Of a DNA stretch of 37,301 bases, positions 1 through 8,676 are shown piece by piece. The translations under genes and the position numbers were made by a program. Position 1 is the stretch's first letter; each line of letters opens with the position of its first letter. The notes under the pieces are model-generated. The model saw only the letters and a list, made by a program, of their open reading frames with translations. It made no database searches and had not been told where the DNA came from. The stretch comes from Synechococcales cyanobacterium CRU_2_2. GTDB lineage: Bacteria > Cyanobacteriota > Cyanobacteriia > PCC-9006 > JAAUQQ01. The DNA is taken from positions 1-37,301 of the forward strand of contig JAAUOP010000037.1 in the NCBI GenBank assembly GCA_012034805.1. Reading direction: 5' to 3'.

Positions 1-67
1 TTGCCTGGAGCACAGTGGAAGCCTGAAAGCGTTCCTCAGATCGCCTCCCTGCGATGCGCTTATCTCA

Positions 68-271
68 ATGGGTTGCTCGACTTCTGACCTTCGAATATCC
101 CTGTTCTTTCAACTTTGGGATGCTCCCCTGCTCATCTCCCATACAGAGCTGAGTTTCGTGCTTCAGCAGGGGCAGCCAGACCCGCGTCTGCTCTCGGTGA
201 CCCTTTGGCGTTACGGTTTTATTCCTCTGGAAAAGCTCGAGCAGATTTTCGAGTGGTTGTCGATCGCTTAA
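68..271 (+). CDS. DUF2949 family small protein
   Basis: A 67-residue protein of unknown function. Its C-terminal half (VTLWRYGFIPLEKLEQIFEW) matches what I recall of the cyanobacterial DUF2949 family, whose members are about 60 residues long and end in a similar LWQYGL-x-LEQL-x-x-IFDWL pattern. The upstream part, from FFQLWDAPLL, also aligns with the family's FLQEEL-A-I start, so the ATG at 68 gives a full-length protein. The reading frame stays open to the window edge, so a longer N-terminus cannot be excluded. It is convergent with the NicO gene, with about 64 bases between the two stops. No role is known for the family. Family assignment is from memory of the motif, moderately sure. Confidence 0.6.
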   Translation: MGCSTSDLRISLFFQLWDAPLLISHTELSFVLQQGQPDPRLLSVTLWRYGFIPLEKLEQIFEWLSIA

Positions 272-335
272 GCTGCCATTTGCTTAAACTGTTGTTCGGC
301 CAAGCAGCCATCGCTTAAACTAAACAGCTCTGGAC

Positions 336-1851
336 TCAAAAGATTTGTAGTGCAGCTCGAGTGAAGATGCCAAGTCCCAAAATCGTAATTCCAAGAGCAC
401 TGGCTGTGGGGAGTAATTTTAAGAGTGGTTGTAAGAAAGGAATTCTGTGCTGATTGAAGCTTTTCGGCAGCCAGTGCCAATGCTTGGCATAAACGACCAG
501 TACGCCTAAGCCGAAGAGCACAGCGGCCAAACCGAAGCTAAACGAGAGCACCAGGAGTAGGCCCATGCCGGGATTGCCTAGGGCGATCGCCCCCAACAAC
601 AAGACTAAGGCCGCCGGACAAGGTATTAACCCACCCGAAATCCCCAGCAGAATCAGGCTTTGCCAAGTTACCTCATGATCGAGCGGTAGGTGCGTGTGGG
701 CTTGGTCATGATTAATTTCTCCATGGGTATGGTCATGGGTGTGAGTGTGAGTGTGAGTGTGAGTGTGAGTGTGAGTGTGAGTGTGGCCATGATGCTGTTT
801 AGGATCGTGGTGTTTAGAGTTGTAATGCTCATGGTTGTGAGGGACATGGGCATGATGGTCGTGCTCATGTCTTTGAGTGTGAGTGTGGGCATGACTGGCT
901 CGCTGTTTTTGACGACGCGACAATAGTTGAAAGCCGACCCAGATAACCATGGCACCGGACAACAGACTAAACCAGGGATAGAGCTGTTCGGGCACAACAT
1001 AGCGTGAGGCAAATAGTGCAACTAAGCCCAAACCCAAGACTCCGATGGTATGGGTCACGGTGGTAGTGAGTGCCAAAAGAGCTGCGTGGATTGGTGTGGC
1101 TCGCTGACCGACGAGATAAGCCCCGACTAAGGTTTTGCCGTGACCCGGTGAGAGTGAATGGCCTGCGCCCCAAGTGAGTGCTCCTAACATTGCCAAACCG
1201 AGCTTGCTCCAGTCCCACTGGGATGATTGGGGGTCAAGGCTGAGGATTTTTTGTTGAGGGGTAAACAAAAAGGTGCGCAGTGTCTCACCTTGGGCAATCG
1301 TTGCAATGCAATTAAAGTTGCCAGCATTGCGGGGAAACAAGCGGTACTCAATTCGGCTCAGCTGTACCGGCTGAGACCAACGATAGTTGAGGCTCAAGGT
1401 TGTGTGGGTACTCGGGGTAATGCCCTCCTGTTCAGAGGCGGGTGTGGCGTTGATTAACAGCGATTTAGGGCTCAGACCAGAGTCATGAAGAGAAGCTTCG
1501 GCTAGCAGAACACTGACCTGAGGGCTGGGCTGACGCGAGTCCTGGAGGCGGAGCGATCGCCCAAAAATCAGCTAGTGCCACAGCCTGACCCGAAATTTCG
1601 GCGGCGGAGAGTTGACCATTTTCATCGCTATCGGCAAAAGCTGTGAGCTGGGTAGGATACGTCAAGACCAGTTGGGCTTGGGTGCCCTCTGTTCGAATTT
1701 CAGCGGAGGCCAAGTCTGCCCAATGGGCATGACTGGCGGGTGTAATCAGGCTCCAGAGCAAGAGCGTGAACAAAACCAGCAAAAAACCGGCCCAAAATTG
1801 TGACCAAAATCCCAGCCAAGATTTCATCAAGCGGCGGCGCATGTTCAGCAT
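336..1851 (-). pseudogene. NicO/RcnA-type nickel-cobalt transporter, His-rich, frameshifted
   Basis: Membrane transporter for Ni2+/Co2+ of the NicO family. The N-terminal part (start at 1851, or an internal ATG at 1842) has a membrane segment, then a HAHW-containing extracytoplasmic stretch with an EF-hand-like DSDENGQLSAAEI motif. The main part carries the NicO signatures GAGHSLSPGHGKT and GISGGLIPCPAA, several hydrophobic helices, and a cytoplasmic-type loop packed with His (HTHTHT, HDH, HNH) that probably binds metal. The two parts are in different frames. Removing one T from the run at 1563-1567 (T5 on the coding strand) joins them seamlessly into about 500 residues. The gene is therefore either newly broken or carries a sequencing error. 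It is divergent from the SOD gene. Whether it imports or exports metal cannot be told from sequence. Confidence 0.8.
739..784. repeat. Hexanucleotide repeat encoding (His-Thr)n
   Basis: About 7.7 perfect copies of GTGTGA on the plus strand. Read on the minus strand this encodes alternating His-Thr in the metal-binding loop of the NicO transporter. The 6-bp unit means copy-number changes alter loop length without shifting the frame. Confidence 0.9.
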
Positions 1852-2020
1852 GGTGATGTCTCTCCGTCGGTAGACGAATTGGGTTGTGATGCAACTTTGA
1901 TGGGTATACGAAAATTTGATCGCCTTGGATTTTAATCCAACTGAATCCCCTATGGGGGCATTGTTTGTTGAGGTGTTCAGCCCTAGGCTGAACGGAGGAG
2001 TTTCAAAGGTTAGAGAAGCT

Positions 2021-2620
2021 GTGTCTTGCGAACTACCAAATTTGCCTTACGAATATACGGCGTTGGAGCCCTATATCTCGAAAATCACCCTAGAGTTTCA
2101 CCATGATAAACACCATGCAGGCTATGTGGCGAAGTTTAATGATGCGGTGAAAGGCACCGACTATGATCGCCAACCAATTGAGGCCGTCATTCGAGCGATC
2201 GCCACAGATGCCTCCCAGGCCGGTTTGTTCAACAATGCGGCCCAGGCTTGGAATCACACATTCTATTGGAATAGTATGAAACCTGGCGGCGGCGGGCTAC
2301 CGACTGGGGAGCTCGCTCAAAAAATTGACGCTGACTTTGGCTGTTTTGAAAAATTTGCCGAAGCCTTCAAGACTGCGGGGGCAACTCAATTTGGCAGCGG
2401 CTGGGCTTGGCTGGTTTTGGACGGTGATACGCTGAAAGTGACGAAGACACTGAATGCAGAAAATCCCCTCGCAAGTGGTCAAATTCCGCTGATGACGATG
2501 GACGTTTGGGAGCATGCTTACTATTTGGATTACCAAAATAAGCGCCCCGACTACATCGAAACCTTTCTGAATCACTTGGTGAACTGGGAGTTTGCAGCCC
2601 AAAATCTTGCAAATGTCTAG
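2021..2620 (+). CDS. sodB: Fe superoxide dismutase
   Basis: Converts superoxide to O2 and H2O2, cytosolic. The metal ligands are visible: His in the FHHDKHHAGYV helix, His in AQAWNHTFYW, and Asp and His in DVWEHAYYLDY. AQAWNHTFYWNSM and the following GGGG favour iron over manganese. Homologues start close to the ELPxLPY motif, so I place the start at GTG 2021, giving 199 residues, the usual length. The frame is open back to 1916 but the extra 35 residues look non-coding. A GGAGGAG at 1994-2000 is a rather distant ribosome site. The upstream region shared with the divergent NicO gene holds TTGGATT-TT-AATCCAA (1925-1940), a possible operator of unknown meaning. Confidence 0.92.
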   Translation: MSCELPNLPYEYTALEPYISKITLEFHHDKHHAGYVAKFNDAVKGTDYDRQPIEAVIRAIATDASQAGLFNNAAQAWNHTFYWNSMKPGGGGLPTGELAQKIDADFGCFEKFAEAFKTAGATQFGSGWAWLVLDGDTLKVTKTLNAENPLASGQIPLMTMDVWEHAYYLDYQNKRPDYIETFLNHLVNWEFAAQNLANV

Positions 2621-2641
2621 ATCTGGGAATCAGATTTGAGC

Positions 2642-2890
2642 ATGAATGGAAACGGGCCGTTCAAAAGAGTTGACGCTATGCTTATGCCGAACTATCCCAA
2701 GATTGTGCTTGCTTTTAACTACAACGGTTGGAAGCTAGAAATTGACGAAGGTGAGCTAGATGGGATGACGACTTATACGGTTTGGGCAAATAATGCCTTT
2801 AGTTCTGCGGTGGCGGTTCCCTATGCCACTTCTCGTCAAGAGGCGATCCAACGGGCAAAGCGCTGGGTCGATGCCAGACTCAAGGCGTAA
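2642..2890 (+). CDS. Conserved-looking small hypothetical protein
   Basis: An 82-residue soluble protein with no domain I can name. The body (PKIVLAFNYNGWKLEIDEGE, then YTVWANNAFSSAVAVPY and a C-terminal basic helix ending RWVDARLKA) reads like a compact alpha/beta fold, with composition typical of real genes. It lies 21 bases after sodB on the same strand and may be co-transcribed with it. The start is uncertain: ATG 2642, 2678 or 2684 are all in frame and none has a strong ribosome site. The conserved-looking part begins at MPNYPK, which favours 2678 or 2684. Confidence 0.6.
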   Translation: MNGNGPFKRVDAMLMPNYPKIVLAFNYNGWKLEIDEGELDGMTTYTVWANNAFSSAVAVPYATSRQEAIQRAKRWVDARLKA

Positions 2891-2938
2891 TTCATCCAAG
2901 CCAATGACTCAGGCAAGGGCTTGGATTGTTGGCTTGGA

Positions 2939-3848
2939 CTAACCTTTGTCAACCAGGACTAACTTGGGAGCCAAAATTGTTGCGCCTTCCCCGAGACGAA
3001 GTTCTCCAATTCCGAGCAATATCCCGGCTTGATCTTCGACTTTGACGGGATTGGGATTGGGCCGTAGTTCGAGGGGGAGGCGCTGACCAAACTGCCAACG
3101 CTGAACCAAGTTTGGGGCCAGTTGCACTGAGGGCAAATGCGTTAACGCCTTTGCGGGATCTAGGGGTGTAAACGTCCCTGTCTCTAGCTGAAATGTAATG
3201 GCTTCGAAGGTCAAACTGGTCTCCAGGTTCAGACCACAGCTTTGGGTTCGGACTAAGCGAGCCAGCGTGCCCCAATCCCCAAACATTGCCAAGGTCACGA
3301 GCGAGCGATCGAATATAGGTGCCTGGGCCGCAGGCGATCGCCAGCTCTACTTCTGGCAGCGTTTGTTCATCTCCGGGGCTCCAATCAACGATCTCAATGG
3401 AGTGGACTTGTACAGTTCGCACCGGTACTTCAAAGGCTTCGCCTTTGCGGGCGCGATCGTAAAGCCGCTGACCCTCGACTTGAATGGCGCTGTAGCGAGG
3501 CGGAATCTGCTCGAAGGTGCCGATAAACTGGGGCAACAAGGCTGCGATCTTTTGCTGCGTTATCTCTAGGAGGGTTGAAGCATCCTGCTGAGTTAGCACG
3601 TCTCCTTCGAGATCATCGGTTGTCGTCGTCAGCCCAAGGCGAATACGTCCTCGGTAGGCTTTATCCGTTGGCAGATAAGGTAAAAGGCGCGTAGCTTGAC
3701 CGAGGGCGATCGGCAGCACTCCAGTTGCCGCTGGGTCGAGGGTACCGCCGTGCCCAATGCGCTTTTGTTGAAGCAAGCGACGCAGCTTGGCCACGCAGTC
3801 ATGAGAGGTCCAACCGTCAGGTTTGTGAAAGTTAATCAGTCCGTACAC
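2939..3848 (-). pseudogene. truB: tRNA pseudouridine-55 synthase, frameshifted
   Basis: Makes pseudouridine at position 55 of the tRNA T-loop. The N-terminal frame, from GTG 3848, shows the TruB signatures: [15 protein letters not shown], the catalytic-Asp motif [15 protein letters not shown], the [20 protein letters not shown] segment and [14 protein letters not shown]. The frame is then lost. It resumes one base over as [20 protein letters not shown] and the PUA-like C-terminus ending LVLVDKG at 2939. Skipping one base at CCCCAAA (3277-3283; GTTTGGGG on the coding strand) restores a roughly 300-residue protein of normal TruB length. TruB is normally well conserved in bacteria, so a sequencing error is the likelier cause. 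Confidence 0.88.
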
Positions 3849-3964
3849 AGGTCAAAATTTCCGCACAGATAAGATGGACAAGAACCTCGAGAGCGATTCC
3901 TCTTCAAGAAAAAGGATTGGGGAAAAATGGCTTAAGAGGAAGAATGACTTGGGAAGAAACGGCT

Positions 3965-4594
3965 TTAGCAAGAGCTGATGAGCTGAGCACCATCTTCCCG
4001 CAGGCAAACGACGTATCCTTCTTTGAGGCCGTCGAGCAGGGCTGGATCGAGATACTGAGCCACTTTGTCGAGGATGCCATGAGCCGTCACAATCAAGGTT
4101 TCAGATCCTTGGCGAGAGAGACGGCCTGCAACATTGAGAACGCCTTCAAAGTCTTTCTCCAGCTTAAAAAAACGATAGAACTGCCGATTGATTTGTAGGG
4201 CTAAACAGGGGCCACGTTTGGGTATTTGTACCATACAGGGGTAAAACTCGGCTTGGAGCGGTAGGATTTTGCAGTAGACTGGCTCCTCACTCAAGTTGGG
4301 CGGACGCTCCAAGAGAGGTTTGGCTTCTGGCTCTTGCACCCACAGCGTGTAACCCTTCGGAGAACGGGTGAGGGCCATGCGATCGCCATGATAAGCCAAC
4401 TTACAAACCACGTTAATCAGCTTTTTCGGATCCGGAAAAACCTTATAAAAGCTATAAAACTCAGCACCCGCCTGAATCGCGCTTAAATGCTGTTCTAGAT
4501 CCGGCACGCGAATATGGCATGTCTGGTATTGGCGACGAGAAATCAGTAGCTTGCAGCTTGCAGGAGGCTGGGCAGCGAGCTCACTCAGTAACAT
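3965..4594 (-). CDS. Hypothetical protein upstream of truB
   Basis: A 209-residue soluble protein I do not recognise. It begins MLLSELAAQPPASCKLLISR and has mixed alpha/beta character with recurring aromatic-rich segments (EFYSFYKVFPDPKKLI, QINRQFYRFFKLEKDFEGVLNV). The two segments resemble each other, so it may be an internally duplicated domain. No signal peptide or membrane helix is present. It sits about 116 bases upstream of truB on the same strand and could share its transcript. I chose ATG 4594 over the in-frame GTG at 4600. The plus-strand frame opposite its 3' end looks like a shadow. Confidence 0.65.
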   Translation of the reverse strand: MLLSELAAQPPASCKLLISRRQYQTCHIRVPDLEQHLSAIQAGAEFYSFYKVFPDPKKLINVVCKLAYHGDRMALTRSPKGYTLWVQEPEAKPLLERPPNLSEEPVYCKILPLQAEFYPCMVQIPKRGPCLALQINRQFYRFFKLEKDFEGVLNVAGRLSRQGSETLIVTAHGILDKVAQYLDPALLDGLKEGYVVCLREDGAQLISSC

Positions 4595-4827
4595 ATGCAC
4601 CCACTATGCAGTCCACGCTGCGATCTAGGTTTGGCATCCAGGCTTACGGATCTCGTTTGCAGGTCACGATGTCTACCGTTGACTAGGAATGTTTTCCCAT
4701 GAAGACATTCACCTATCCTAGAGTAAGATCCTAGGCAAAGACAAATCTTACAAGCGAAACTTGGCAGACTGCAACTGCCAACATTGATGGGATGCGGCAA
4801 TCTCGCTTTCTCCGAGTCCCTGCGGCT

Positions 4828-5109
4828 TTAGCCGACGACACTCGCTGGATTACCGGGGGCAACAGCCTTATCTTGAGCTGCGGCTTGGGTATTGGGGTCA
4901 AACTGAGCAATGACGATGTTATTCAGCAACGTGGTCACAAAAGCAAAGAGCAAAAAAGGCAACGATAGGACTAGAATCAGTCCAACCGTAGCCAGCGCAT
5001 AAATTGGACTCCCTGCTCCCATCAGGGCCAACGCTGCGGCCAAGCTCAGAAAAATGACGATCAACCAATGATGATCTGACCGTAGATATCGCCAAATGTC
5101 AGCGTGCAC
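4828..5109 (-). CDS. Small membrane protein, two helices
   Basis: A 93-residue protein of unknown function. After a charged N-terminus (ADIWRYLRSDHHW) come two strongly hydrophobic segments, roughly residues 15-33 and 36-64, joined by a short Gly/Ser/Pro turn. A polar tail (QFDPNTQAAAQDKAVAPGN) follows. The only usable start in frame is GTG 5109. The frame continues upstream with coding-like residues (HYEKQHLSVD) to a stop near 5155 but has no ATG, so the true start may lie a little further up. The flanking 233 and 249 bases show no further genes. Confidence 0.55.
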   Translation of the reverse strand: MHADIWRYLRSDHHWLIVIFLSLAAALALMGAGSPIYALATVGLILVLSLPFLLFAFVTTLLNNIVIAQFDPNTQAAAQDKAVAPGNPASVVG

Positions 5110-5358
5110 GTCAACCGATAGGTGTTGTTTTTCATAGTGTCTTTACAACATGCTCTTTGCGTAACGGGATTTTTGCGTAGCTAGAGTCATAACCTACAGT
5201 GGGTTAGATCTAAGTCTAACCCTAAAGTCAATTTGGGCAAAATCAGTCTAGATTGAATAAACTTAAATAAATCTCCGCAATAAGTCTTAATTATCGGAAA
5301 TAACAAAACACCAAAAGCTAACCTAAATTGAGTTGATCGGAGCGATTTTGGGCGAAGC

Positions 5359-5916
5359 TCAGGTGAGGAAGCGATCGCCCTTGTTGTTATCCTCCGAATC
5401 ATGATCCAGGTAGTCCTTAATCACCGCTTGGTGATTAAATGCCAGCTCCATCGCTAGAGCTTCTTGCAACGGAAACCAGCCTGCTTGCTCCACTTCTTCT
5501 GGGCCGACCTGGGGAGTTAAGGGAGGGAGAGGAGTTCCGGGGCGATCGAAAAACGTCAGTCCAAAACGCAGGGTGATATTTTGTTGTCCGCGTGGTGCGC
5601 TGGCTACAGAATAAGGTTGCTCCAGATTGCCCACCCACCGATGAAGACCCTGTAGCTCTGGGAGATTGAGACCAATTTCTTCCCAGACCTCCCGAATTAG
5701 AGCCTCCCCCACAGTTTCGCCGTAGTCTACGTACCCCCCCGGCAAGCCCCATTTCCCGACTTCATAAGCCAATGCCTTGCCTCGAATCCCAAGTGGTACA
5801 TAGCGTTGCTCACCCACTCTAAAAATCAGAACAGCAAGCACGGTCATACTGCGGCTGATCCAAATTTCCTCATCTCCAAGGATGAGTCGGCGGTTGGGTG
5901 TATTGTTAAAATCCAT
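5359..5916 (-). CDS. Nudix hydrolase
   Basis: Hydrolyses a nucleoside diphosphate linked to another moiety; substrate unknown. The full Nudix box G-x5-E-x7-REUxEExGU is visible as GGYVDYGETVGEALIREVWEEIGL near residues 70-93, within a typical 185-residue single-domain protein. The preceding stretch (VPLGIRGKALAYEVGKWGLP) is the usual strand leading to the box. The ATG at 5916 gives a clean N-terminus. It is divergent from the AGE epimerase, with about 124 bases between them. Confidence 0.88.
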   Translation of the reverse strand: MDFNNTPNRRLILGDEEIWISRSMTVLAVLIFRVGEQRYVPLGIRGKALAYEVGKWGLPGGYVDYGETVGEALIREVWEEIGLNLPELQGLHRWVGNLEQPYSVASAPRGQQNITLRFGLTFFDRPGTPLPPLTPQVGPEEVEQAGWFPLQEALAMELAFNHQAVIKDYLDHDSEDNNKGDRFLT

Positions 5917-6040
5917 GATGGCTTAGTTTGAAACTCGGGTTTACAATGCTAGCCCTAGGAGTTTTTGGGTCTTTCTAGCATGATTCAATCTCACACTAGT
6001 CGTCTCACGCCAGCCGTCTCTTGGCAAGATTACCACTGAA

Positions 6041-7264
6041 ATGATACGCAACTTTACAGATCGAAATTTTACAGACCGTAACTTTACAGGCTTAGCTCAA
6101 CAATACAAAACGGCATTGCTAGAAGATGTGTTGCCATTTTGGCAAAGATACTCTCTCGATGCAGAGTTTGGTGGCTACTTCACCTGTCTCGATCGCGAAG
6201 GCCGTGTCTATGACACAGACAAATTTGTCTGGTTGCAAAATCGTCAGGTGTGGACATTCTCAATGTTGTTCAACCAACTGGAACCTCGCAGAAGTTGGTT
6301 GGCAATCGCCAAAAGTGGCGCAGATTTTCTGGCTCAGCACGGTCGTGATGCGGACGGCAATTGGTATTTTTCACTGGATCGTCGTGGCCAACCCCTGACT
6401 CAACCCTACAATATTTTTTCAGATTGCTTCGCCGCGATGGCATTTAGTCAGTACGCCCGAGCCTGTCAGGCGGAACCCCGTCAAGCGGAATCTGCTAAGG
6501 CGATCGCCCTCCAATCCTACAACAACGTGCTACGCCGCAAAGATAGTCCGAAAGGACAGTACGCTAAAACCTATCCCAATACCCGTCCGCTCAAGTCCTT
6601 GGCGGTGCCGATGATCTTGGCCAATCTGACCCTAGAAATGGATTGGTTGCTAACAGGTACTCAGCTAGAGACAATTTTAGTCCAGACCGTGGATGAAGTG
6701 ATGAGCGATTTTTGGGATCGCGATCGCGGCCTCTTGTTCGAGCACCGCTCACCACAGGGTGGCTTGATTGACTGTTTTGAAGGACGATTGATCAATCCAG
6801 GGCATGGGATCGAAGCGATGTGGTTTGTAATGGATATTGCTCAACGGCGCAATGACGTGGACTTGATCAACCAGGCTATTGAGATTGTGCTGAACACCCT
6901 CGAATTTGCTTGGGATAAACAGGAGGGTGGTGTTTTCTATTTTCTTGATGTCGATGGCCGCCCTCCCCAGCAACTCGAATGGGATCAAAAACTTTGGTGG
7001 GTTCATCTTGAGACTTTGGTGGCCCTGTCCATGGGCTATCGGCTGACAGGAAGAGACGACTGCTGGAATTGGTATCAGAAAGTACACGATTATACTTGGT
7101 CTCATTTTGCGGATCCCGAGCAAGGCGAATGGTTTGGGTATTTAACCCGTCAAGGCCAACCTTTGTTAAATCTCAAGGGGGGGAAGTGGAAAGGCTGTTT
7201 TCATGTCCCTCGGGCGATGTACCTGTGTGGGCAGCAGTTTGAACAAATTAGTCTACTTTCGTGA
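6041..7264 (+). CDS. N-acylglucosamine 2-epimerase (AGE) family protein
   Basis: An (alpha/alpha)6-barrel sugar epimerase/isomerase, 407 residues, the usual family length. Known members interconvert GlcNAc/ManNAc or related sugars, and some act on cellobiose or mannose; the substrate here cannot be assigned. Recognisable segments are [46 protein letters not shown], the active-site His region [15 protein letters not shown], and the second conserved His in [13 protein letters not shown] near the C-terminus. The N-terminus has a short duplicated NFTDR repeat that precedes the conserved part; the real start could be slightly downstream. A hairpin lies directly at the stop codon. Confidence 0.85.
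   Translation: MIRNFTDRNFTDRNFTGLAQQYKTALLEDVLPFWQRYSLDAEFGGYFTCLDREGRVYDTDKFVWLQNRQVWTFSMLFNQLEPRRSWLAIAKSGADFLAQHGRDADGNWYFSLDRRGQPLTQPYNIFSDCFAAMAFSQYARACQAEPRQAESAKAIALQSYNNVLRRKDSPKGQYAKTYPNTRPLKSLAVPMILANLTLEMDWLLTGTQLETILVQTVDEVMSDFWDRDRGLLFEHRSPQGGLIDCFEGRLINPGHGIEAMWFVMDIAQRRNDVDLINQAIEIVLNTLEFAWDKQEGGVFYFLDVDGRPPQQLEWDQKLWWVHLETLVALSMGYRLTGRDDCWNWYQKVHDYTWSHFADPEQGEWFGYLTRQGQPLLNLKGGKWKGCFHVPRAMYLCGQQFEQISLLS
6050..6090 (+). repeat. 15-bp tandem repeat, NFTDR x2.7
   Basis: Two full and one partial 15-bp units starting at AACTTTACAGATCGA and differing by a few bases. They encode [14 protein letters not shown] at the N-terminus of the AGE protein. Confidence 0.8.
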
Positions 7265-7293
7265 ACGAATGTTGAACTGTTTTACATTCGTTC
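7263..7293. terminator. Hairpin at the AGE stop codon
   Basis: GAACGAATG (7263-7271) pairs with CATTCGTTC (7285-7293) over a 13-nt loop, overlapping the AGE stop codon. There is no U-run after it, so it may act as a 3' stabiliser rather than a classical Rho-independent terminator. Confidence 0.4.
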
Positions 7294-7347
7294 GCATTTC
7301 GCGAATTGGGTTGACTGACCTGGGAGAATTGTAGGAAGTGCTAGGGA

Positions 7348-8676
7348 ATGCTCTGGCAATGTTTTTGTGTATTCATTTGTCTTGCCATCATGGTTAGTCC
7401 TCTCTCAGCCAGTGCTACGTCCGAGTCTGTTGATCCATCGGAGCAATTATTTCATCATCAAATTGTGATCGTCGGAGGTGGGTCGGCGGGGATCACTGTG
7501 GCTGCTCAATTGTTGAAGCGGTCGCGATCGCTCGATATCTTGATCATCGAACCTTCTGAGCAGCACTATTACCAGCCCGCTTGGACGTTGGTGGCAGGTG
7601 GCTGTATGTCATTAGAAGAAACGGTTCAGCCTCAAAAAGACCAAATTCCCAAAGCTGCAATCTGGCGGCAAGATGCGGTAACTCAGTTTGACCCCGATCA
7701 CAATCGCCTGCGCACACAAGCAGGAACCGTGTTGAGCTATGACTACCTGGTTGTCTGTCCCGGTATTCAGATTGATTGGGATCAGATTCCAGGACTGAAA
7801 GAGGCACTAGGGAGCAATGGCGTTTGCAGCAACTATGCGATCGGAGGTGCGACCTATACCTAGGAAGTGATTCATCAGTTTCAAGGTGGCAACGCGATCT
7901 TTACTTATCCAGCAACCCCGATTAAATGTGCTGGTGCTCCCCAGAAGATTATGTACTTAGCAGACGAAACTTTTCGACGCAATGGCGTGCGTGAAAAAAC
8001 CCATCTGAGCTACTGTACAGCGATAGGAAAGATTTTTGGTGTACCCGCATTTGTGCCTGCTCTCACGAAAGTTGTTGAGCGCAAAGCCATTCAGCTGAAG
8101 GTGCAGCATAATCTTAAAGCTATCCATGCTGCCGACAAAGTTGCGGTCTTCGAAGTCTCGGGTGAAAACGGTCTTGAAGAGTTGGCCATGCCCTACGACA
8201 TGATCCATGTGACGCCACCGATGAGTGCGCCGGATACAGTCAAACAGAGCCCCCTAGCCGTTGCGTCCCCTGGGGGCTGGGTTGACGTAAACCAGTACAC
8301 GACGCAGCACAATCGCTATCCTAATGTGTTTAGCTTAGGAGATGCGTCATCCTTACCGACCTCAAAAACGGCAGCCGCAATACGGGGAGAAGCACCGGTT
8401 TTGGTTGAAAATCTTTTTGCTCACATGAACCAGCAAGAGCTGGTTGCAAGCTATAACGGCTATAGCTGCTGTCCTTTGATTACGGGCTATGGGAAGGTCA
8501 TTCTGGCTGAGTTTGATTATGATGGCAAACCTGATCCTAGCTTTCCGCTAAACCCAACCCAAGAACGCTCTAGTATGTGGGGTCTAAAGCGTCATATTTT
8601 GCCTTGGATTTACTGGAATCGGATGCTCAAAGGCGGTGAACATGAAGGTCAGCTCGTTCGCCGCTTCTTCTCATGA
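7348..8676 (+). pseudogene. SQR-like FAD/NAD(P) oxidoreductase with in-frame stop
   Basis: A flavoprotein of the sulfide:quinone oxidoreductase superfamily, SQRDL type. It starts with an apparent signal or anchor segment (LWQCFCVFICLAIMVSPLSA), then the dinucleotide-binding IVIVGGGSAGITVAAQLL. It continues with NYAIGGATYT, the family motif TPIKCAGAPQKIMYLAD, the FAD-contacting FSLGDASSLPTSKTAAAIR and a C-terminal YSCCPLITGYGKVILAEFDYD. Cysteines are present near the expected redox positions. A TAG at 7861-7863 interrupts the same frame. Relatives have TWE at this point, so a single G-to-A change (TGG to TAG) explains it. Without it the protein would be 442 residues. Either a pseudogene or a base-call error; convergent with the SGNH gene, whose stop abuts. 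Confidence 0.82.

Noticed and set aside
3917..4198. 93-codon plus-strand frame
   Set aside because: It lies opposite the better-composed 209-residue minus-strand gene and has no recognisable motif.
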